From the NCBI RefSeq assembly GCF_026240635.1, contig NZ_CP110848.1, forward strand, positions 1,056,501 through 1,120,500: DNA of 64,000 nt, written 5' to 3'. This DNA is from Trichothermofontia sichuanensis B231. Its GTDB lineage: Bacteria > Cyanobacteriota > Cyanobacteriia > B231. Of the stretch, positions 59,681 through 64,000 are shown piece after piece. The notes under the pieces are model-generated. The model did not search any database and was not told the DNA's origin. It was given only the letters and a program-made list of their open reading frames with translations. The translations under genes and the position numbers were made by a program. Position 1 is the first letter of the stretch; the number at the start of each line of letters is the position of its first letter.

Positions 59681-60079
59681 ATGAAATTAGCCGATTGGCA
59701 GTGGGTTGTTGTGGGGTGTATGACACCGCTTATTCTAGCCTGTGCGGGGCGTCAACCACGCCTGGGGACTGAAGCAGCTTTACGAAAAATTAAGTTTGAC
59801 TTAGCCCAGATTTCGCCAGCCGGCCTGATTGGACCAGCAGATGGCTGGCGATCGCTCAGCTATGAATTTTGTGCCCCGGCCACCGAGAGCATTATCCAAC
59901 AGCTCCAAGCGATCGACCCTAGCCTGCAAATCTATCGCCAGTCGCCTGGTCGAATCGGATGTCGCCCAGACCAAGTCTTAGCGAGCGGAGAAACCCACCA
60001 ACCCCGCTGGCGCAAAATTCTGCTTAAGCTAGCCAAGCTCCTTTACATCGCTAGGATCGAGCCATCCTTGGGTGAGTAG
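59681..60079 (+). CDS. Small lipoprotein, hypothetical
   Basis: 132 residues. A signal peptide with lipobox-like LILAC (Cys21) indicates lipid attachment and export. The mature part includes LRKIKFDLAQISPAGLIGPADGWRSLSYEFCAPATESIIQQLQAIDPSLQIYRQSPGRIGC, resembling conserved small cyanobacterial lipoproteins with a Cys pair (FCAP and IGCRP) that could form a disulfide. No function known. Confidence 0.8.
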   Translation: MKLADWQWVVVGCMTPLILACAGRQPRLGTEAALRKIKFDLAQISPAGLIGPADGWRSLSYEFCAPATESIIQQLQAIDPSLQIYRQSPGRIGCRPDQVLASGETHQPRWRKILLKLAKLLYIARIEPSLGE

Positions 60080-60263
60080 CGCCGCCATTCAGGTCTCCCC
60101 GTGTGGGAGTGATTAGGGTGTGATGCCAATCACCCGTATTCACTTAAAGAATCACAGGTGATGAATATAAATTCTCACACTGCATAGGGGAATTCTAATT
60201 AAAGAATGGGGGTGGAGGCGCCTGCCGCCAAATCTGCCAGTTGGGTTTAGGGGGAGAACAGCC

Positions 60264-60485
60264 ATGAATTTAATTTCACGCAACCCCACGAGTAAAGACC
60301 GTGTGGTTACCCTCAACACCTGGGAGCGGTTGCTGGCCGCCCTATGCTTGACGGGGATGCTAGCCATTGCAAACAACGTCGCGGAGATGGAACTGCGATC
60401 GAACTGGCTGGACTCTTGGTTGACACAAGAGGGACTAATCCGGCTCCCTTCTGGGTTGACGGATAAATCTTTTCCTCTCACGTGA
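60264..60485 (+). CDS. Small hypothetical protein
   Basis: 73 residues with a possible N-terminal hydrophobic region (LLAALCLTGMLAIANNV, about 23-39). The Shine-Dalgarno GGGGGAGAA precedes ATG. The last codons run into repeat family 3, so the C-terminus may be eroded or the gene may be a remnant. Confidence 0.45.
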   Translation: MNLISRNPTSKDRVVTLNTWERLLAALCLTGMLAIANNVAEMELRSNWLDSWLTQEGLIRLPSGLTDKSFPLT

Positions 60486-60570
60486 GGAGAGAGAAGCGAG
60501 GCAAGAGAACGGAAATAGTCGCTCAGTTTCCCTCACTCCTCACTCTCCTATCCTCACTCCTGACTCGACC
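60479..60570 (-). repeat. Dispersed repeat family 3, copy 4 (inverted)
   Basis: Reverse complement of the family: CACGTGAGGAGAGAGAAGCG, GGCAAGAGAACGGAAATAGT, CGCTCAGTTTCCCTCACTCC. The spacer onward to 60873 holds no clear gene. Confidence 0.7.
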
Positions 60571-60642
60571 TCAATATTGCCCAGATAGCGAGGAATTAAG
60601 CGTTTTCTAAACCTCACAAAAGCTGTGCACATTTCCCGGTCG

Positions 60643-60690
60643 GCTGGGTTTATGGTAGGAATCATTACGCGCCTCCAGGATAAACTCAGC
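60643..60690. repeat. Decayed copy of the 57531 palindrome
   Basis: GCTGGGTTTATGGTAGG ... CCTCCAGGATAAACTCAGC: the outer 11 positions still pair (one G-T) and match the outer arms at 57531-57575, while the centre has diverged. Confidence 0.55.
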
Positions 60691-60873
60691 GTTGGGAACC
60701 TTATTTTGTCAGTCGATCAGCCTGCTCGCCTGATTCCTCCTCACCCATTTCCCGCCTTAATCAAGATCGCGCAAATCCCAATCGAGAATGAGACTAACCG
60801 GCATATTGCTTGTGCTTATTCCTCAGGAAAATGCTCTAAAGTGAAACAGATCCGATGTTTAGGTGTCTAGACG

Positions 60874-61581
60874 GTGCTAACAACCGTATTTCCCACGGAA
60901 TCCCCTACAGAAGTCATCCCCTGGCTGTGGGTACAGGTGGGTGCAGTGGTAGGCTGGCTCAGCGCGATCGGCCTTGTGGCGATCGCATTGAGCTATCAAA
61001 TCCATGTCGAGCCAGAACTTGTGCGTAAGGTTGTCCATATTGGGACAGGTAATATTATTGTACTGGCCTGGTGGTTACAGGTACCCGCCTGGCTGGGGAT
61101 AGGGGCCGCGATTGTCTTTAGCTTACTGGCTTTTTTTTCATCTCGCTATCCCCTGCTGCCCGGTCTGGATACGATCGGGCGTAAGAGCCTGGGGACTGTA
61201 TTTTATGCCATCAGCATTGGTGTTCTGATTGCTGGTTTTTGGCGATCGGCTCCCCATTTCGCAGTCCTAGGGGTGTTGGTGATGACCTGGGGAGATGGTC
61301 TAGCTGGCTTATGTGGGAAATGGTTTGGTCAACATCAGTACACTGTTTGGGGAATGCAAAAAAGTTGGGAGGGATCACTAACAATGGCGATCGTGAGTGG
61401 GTTAGTGAGTGGGCTGGTCTTATGGGGGACGATGGGTCATGGTTGGCAAATTTGGGTCAGTGCCATCGCGATCGGGCTGATCGCAATGGGGCTAGAAACC
61501 GTCTCAAAATGGGGACTGGATAATTTGACCGTTCCGATCGGCAGTGCTGTCATAGCTTGGCTATTGAGCTATCTGCTCTAG
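60874..61581 (+). CDS. Phytol/dolichol kinase-like integral membrane protein
   Basis: 235 residues from GTG 60874; no ATG is available near the N-terminus. About seven membrane helices. Resembles the VTE5/SEC59/DGK1 group of CTP-dependent lipid kinases: VEPELVRKVVHIGTGNIIV, SRYPLLPGLDTIGRKSLGTVFYAIS, TWGDGLAGLCGKWFG and QKSWEGSLTMAIVSG. In cyanobacteria a homologue phosphorylates phytol released from chlorophyll for tocopherol or phylloquinone synthesis. Functionally close in theme to the PaO-like oxygenase at 34 kb, but far away on the map. Confidence 0.9.
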   Translation: MLTTVFPTESPTEVIPWLWVQVGAVVGWLSAIGLVAIALSYQIHVEPELVRKVVHIGTGNIIVLAWWLQVPAWLGIGAAIVFSLLAFFSSRYPLLPGLDTIGRKSLGTVFYAISIGVLIAGFWRSAPHFAVLGVLVMTWGDGLAGLCGKWFGQHQYTVWGMQKSWEGSLTMAIVSGLVSGLVLWGTMGHGWQIWVSAIAIGLIAMGLETVSKWGLDNLTVPIGSAVIAWLLSYLL

Positions 61582-61688
61582 GAGGTAATACTCAACAATG
61601 AAGACTGATAATGAATCAGATGGACCATATGGATCATTAGGATGGCTTGACGAGTGGACTTTGCAGTTTTAATTAACAACAAATTATC

Positions 61689-63152
61689 ATGGCAGCCAAA
61701 AAACAGAAAAATAAGTATAAAAATCCATACCTACGGTTTATTGTCCTAACCTATAATCGGCTCATTGCTCAGATTGCCTTACTGAATTTAGGACTCGTAT
61801 TATTTGACCTAAGCTATATTCCTTGGCGGAGCTTTTATTTTTACTATTTTCCTAGTCTGACAGCCCTTTACGATCCCATCAAAGGGATTGAACCTCATCG
61901 CGATACAGAACGGTATATTGAGGCGTTCGAGCAACTCAAGGTGAATATTGCCCAATCTGGCTTACAATCTCCCAAAACTGCTACGGATTTAGAAAAGCTA
62001 CGAGAATTGAGTGCCCAAATGATTCGGGAAAATCCTTTCCAGTTGGTTAATAAGACAGGTACGCTGGAACAAATCAAGAATCGGATGCGCGAGCGAGTCG
62101 GCAATGATTCAGCGAACCAGTCTTTTTATACCTTTTGGAGTGAAGAGTATTTATTAAAACGTGGAGCTTTAGGAGAAATTAATTTCTTTGAAAAAGAGAT
62201 ATATCCCCTCATTGCCAGCAATTACTTTCGTCGATTTGGTGAGGATGGTAACTTTGTGGACAACTTCTGGTGGCTCGATCGCTGGTTTGTGCTAATTTTT
62301 GCCATTGATATTGCTGGTCGGACACTGTTGATCTACCGTCGCTTCAATAGCCTCAGCCTGATCGACGCATTTCTCTGGCGTTGGTATGATATTTTCTTGA
62401 TTTTGCCTATCTGGCGCTGGCTACGCCTGATTCCAGTTACCATTCGGCTAAATGCTTCAGAACTGATTGAATTAGAACCGATCCGTGCCCAGGTAAGCCG
62501 TGGGTTTGTTGCCACGATCGGGAATGAATTAACCGAAGCGATCGTCGTTCAGGTCATTAGTCAACTTCAGAATTTGATCGAGGAAGGTACGGTCATTCGT
62601 GATTTTTTTCGAAAGGCATCCCAAACCTATATTTCGGTAAACGATGTTAATGAGATTGAGGAAATCAGTAAACGCCTGATACAGATTACAGCTTGTCAGG
62701 TATTGCCACAAGTGCGACCCGATTTGGAAGCCTGGATGAAGCATAATGTCACAATGGCTTTACGGCGCTCTCCACTTTATCAGAACCTAGGAAATCTGCC
62801 AGTAATCAATAATCTATCGCAGCAACTAGCAGAACAACTGGCAACCCAATTGACTCTTTGGGTTACTGAAGGTCCTCAGTCTGCTTATAAGGCTGTGGCT
62901 TCCCTGCCGGATGATCCCGAAGGGAGTGAGTTATTTGATCAATTGATGCGCAGTATTGGCCAACAGTTTGGTATCGGTATCCAGGAAAAACAAATGTTTG
63001 CTGATTTACGAATGCTTGCACGAGATTTTCTAGAGGAATTCAAGTTAAATTATGTTCAAAAATTGGCTGAGACAGATTTTGATAATCTCTTAGAAGAGAG
63101 TAAGCAAATCGAACAACGCCAATATAAAGGCCAATATAAAAGGTTAACCTAA
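61689..63152 (+). CDS. Large hypothetical membrane protein with voltage-sensor-like segment
   Basis: 487 residues, AT-rich relative to neighbours. One membrane helix at about 26-45 is followed by a soluble loop (50-190), then a helical hairpin WWLDRWFVLIFAIDIAGRTLLIYRRFNSLSLIDAFLWRWYDIFLILPIWRWLRLIPVTIRL with acidic-then-Arg spacing reminiscent of S3-S4 of voltage-sensor domains. The C-terminal about 220 residues are soluble and helical (EAIVVQVISQLQNLIEEG; PDDPEGSELFDQLMRSIGQQF). No pore motif such as TVGYG. I do not recognise a named family. Confidence 0.8.
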   Translation: MAAKKQKNKYKNPYLRFIVLTYNRLIAQIALLNLGLVLFDLSYIPWRSFYFYYFPSLTALYDPIKGIEPHRDTERYIEAFEQLKVNIAQSGLQSPKTATDLEKLRELSAQMIRENPFQLVNKTGTLEQIKNRMRERVGNDSANQSFYTFWSEEYLLKRGALGEINFFEKEIYPLIASNYFRRFGEDGNFVDNFWWLDRWFVLIFAIDIAGRTLLIYRRFNSLSLIDAFLWRWYDIFLILPIWRWLRLIPVTIRLNASELIELEPIRAQVSRGFVATIGNELTEAIVVQVISQLQNLIEEGTVIRDFFRKASQTYISVNDVNEIEEISKRLIQITACQVLPQVRPDLEAWMKHNVTMALRRSPLYQNLGNLPVINNLSQQLAEQLATQLTLWVTEGPQSAYKAVASLPDDPEGSELFDQLMRSIGQQFGIGIQEKQMFADLRMLARDFLEEFKLNYVQKLAETDFDNLLEESKQIEQRQYKGQYKRLT

Positions 63153-63207
63153 GAAGAAAATTACTTTCACAAAATAATAAAATAATTATAAAATAATAAG
63201 TGCTTCT

Positions 63208-64000
63208 ATGACTTACACTTCTGTCACTCATCCGACTATCTACGATCGCTTATTTGCAACCATTGCAAATCTGGTTTTGCACCACTCTCCCAGCGGTCAA
63301 GAAGGGGAAGTTGATCAGGTAATTACTGCCCAATTGACGGCTCTAAATGTCGACTTCTGGCAAGACGAGGCGGGTAATATCATCGCCAAATTGCCTGGTC
63401 AAAATCCTGATCGCGCCATCGCGATTACGGCTCACAAGGATGAAATTGGCATGATCGTGAAAACGGTTAAATCCGATGGACGGGTGGAAGTGCGTAAGTT
63501 AGGGGGATCGTTTCCCTGGATCTATGGCGAAGGTGTTGTTGATCTGCTGGGCGATCGCGAAACCATTAGCGGAATTCTCAGTTTTGGTTCGCGCCATGTC
63601 TCCCACGATTCCCCTCAAAATGTCTACCAAGATAAGAAACCCCTGCGTTGGGAAAATGCCTGGATAGAAACCAAACGATCGGCGACTGAATTAGCGGAAT
63701 TGGGCATTCGTCCTGGCACGCGTGTTGTTGTTGGTAAACACCGAAAACACCCCCTCCGGCTCCAGGATTACATTGCTAGTTATACACTGGATAATAAGGC
63801 ATCAGTGGCGATTTTACTGGCTTTGGCAGAGCAGATCACAACCCCTACGGTTGATGTTTACTTAGTGGCTTCGGCTAAAGAGGAAGTTGGCGCGATCGGT
63901 GCCCTCTATTTCAGCCAGCGCCAGCGACTTAATGCCCTGATTGCTCTGGAGATCTGCCCCCTTGCTCCCGAATATCCCGTTGAAGATAGTACGGCCCCTG
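63208..64000 (+). CDS. M42-family aminopeptidase (3'-truncated by window edge)
   Basis: 264 residues are visible from ATG 63208 and the frame is open to the end. Glutamyl-aminopeptidase/endoglucanase M (M42) features: HHSPSGQEGEVDQ, ITAHKDEIGMIVKTV (first zinc His and Asp), VRKLGGSFPW, SYTLDNKASVAILLAL (bridging Asp), and ASAKEEVGAIGALYFSQ (catalytic Glu pair). Tetrahedral cobalt- or zinc-dependent cytosolic aminopeptidases. A 55-base AT-rich spacer follows the previous gene. No evidence of damage. Confidence 0.94.
   Translation, partial: MTYTSVTHPTIYDRLFATIANLVLHHSPSGQEGEVDQVITAQLTALNVDFWQDEAGNIIAKLPGQNPDRAIAITAHKDEIGMIVKTVKSDGRVEVRKLGGSFPWIYGEGVVDLLGDRETISGILSFGSRHVSHDSPQNVYQDKKPLRWENAWIETKRSATELAELGIRPGTRVVVGKHRKHPLRLQDYIASYTLDNKASVAILLALAEQITTPTVDVYLVASAKEEVGAIGALYFSQRQRLNALIALEICPLAPEYPVEDSTAP

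Noticed and set aside
60625-60870. Plus-strand ORF of 81 codons before the phytol kinase-like gene
   Set aside because: Starts inside a decayed palindrome and shows no domain; composition unlike neighbouring genes.

Overview
The window is a piece of a cyanobacterial chromosome. The evidence is a photosystem I subunit (psaD), the cytochrome b6f pair petC-petA, a high-light-inducible protein, a plant-type F-ATPase operon with both b and b' subunits, fatty acyl-ACP reductase (aar), Ycf20, an Lls1/PaO-like Rieske oxygenase, a phytol-kinase-like protein, and very frequent HIP1 octamers (GCGATCGC). Base composition is moderately GC-rich with a few AT-rich islands. Intergenic spaces are loaded with dispersed hairpin repeats, as in filamentous Leptolyngbya-like cyanobacteria; genus was not assigned.

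Layout. 1-9.7 kb: 3' end of dnaA, hli, a degenerate LysM/M23 protein, an HtrA protease, psaD-trpE, ycf20, rsmG and tRNA-Ala(CGC). 9.9-16.1 kb: ATP synthase operon atpI-atpB-atpE-b'-b-delta-alpha-gamma. 16.3-18.0 kb: an AT-rich gene for a six-repeat protein with a TPR-like C-terminus. 18-30.9 kb: miaA, an alpha/beta hydrolase, petC-petA, an XRE regulator, a slipin, a PAS-GGDEF protein with a degenerate active site, a frameshifted RTX gene, a TauE-type permease, a formamidase-like protein and a glycosyltransferase. 31-38.8 kb: purA-rplY, an IS110 remnant that has run into a Rieske oxygenase gene, a coiled-coil GvpV-like protein, murA and folE. 39.6-44.8 kb: a minus-strand block aar, GT2, a multispanning glycosyltransferase, and accA. 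44.9-53.4 kb: tRNA-Arg(ACG), bestrophin, pentapeptide protein + DICT/HD-GYP-like protein, an outer-membrane protein, transaldolase with EF-hands, and pgi. 53.5-54.6 kb: a scrapyard where an ISAs1-type transposase fragment, half a receiver domain and a histidine-kinase ATPase domain are welded together. 54.7-64 kb: hisG, a cupin + thymidylate-synthase-like pair, a NarL-type regulator, a DUF4278 protein, a lipoprotein, a phytol-kinase-like protein, a large membrane protein and a 3'-truncated M42 peptidase.

No complete CRISPR array, phage, defence island or secondary-metabolite cluster is visible. The most unusual items are: (i) the AT-rich tandem-repeat protein at 16.3-18.0 kb; (ii) at least three dispersed repeat families, one a roughly 105-bp MITE-like element with terminal inverted repeats and TA flanks in seven to eight copies; (iii) an 11-bp tandem duplication that splits an RTX gene; (iv) the ISAs1/receiver/kinase chimera; (v) the IS110-altered 3' end of the oxygenase gene; (vi) aar linked to accA but without ado; (vii) a perfect 21-bp-stem hairpin with a decayed second copy; and (viii) a start-less 60-codon protein-like open stretch between tal and pgi.
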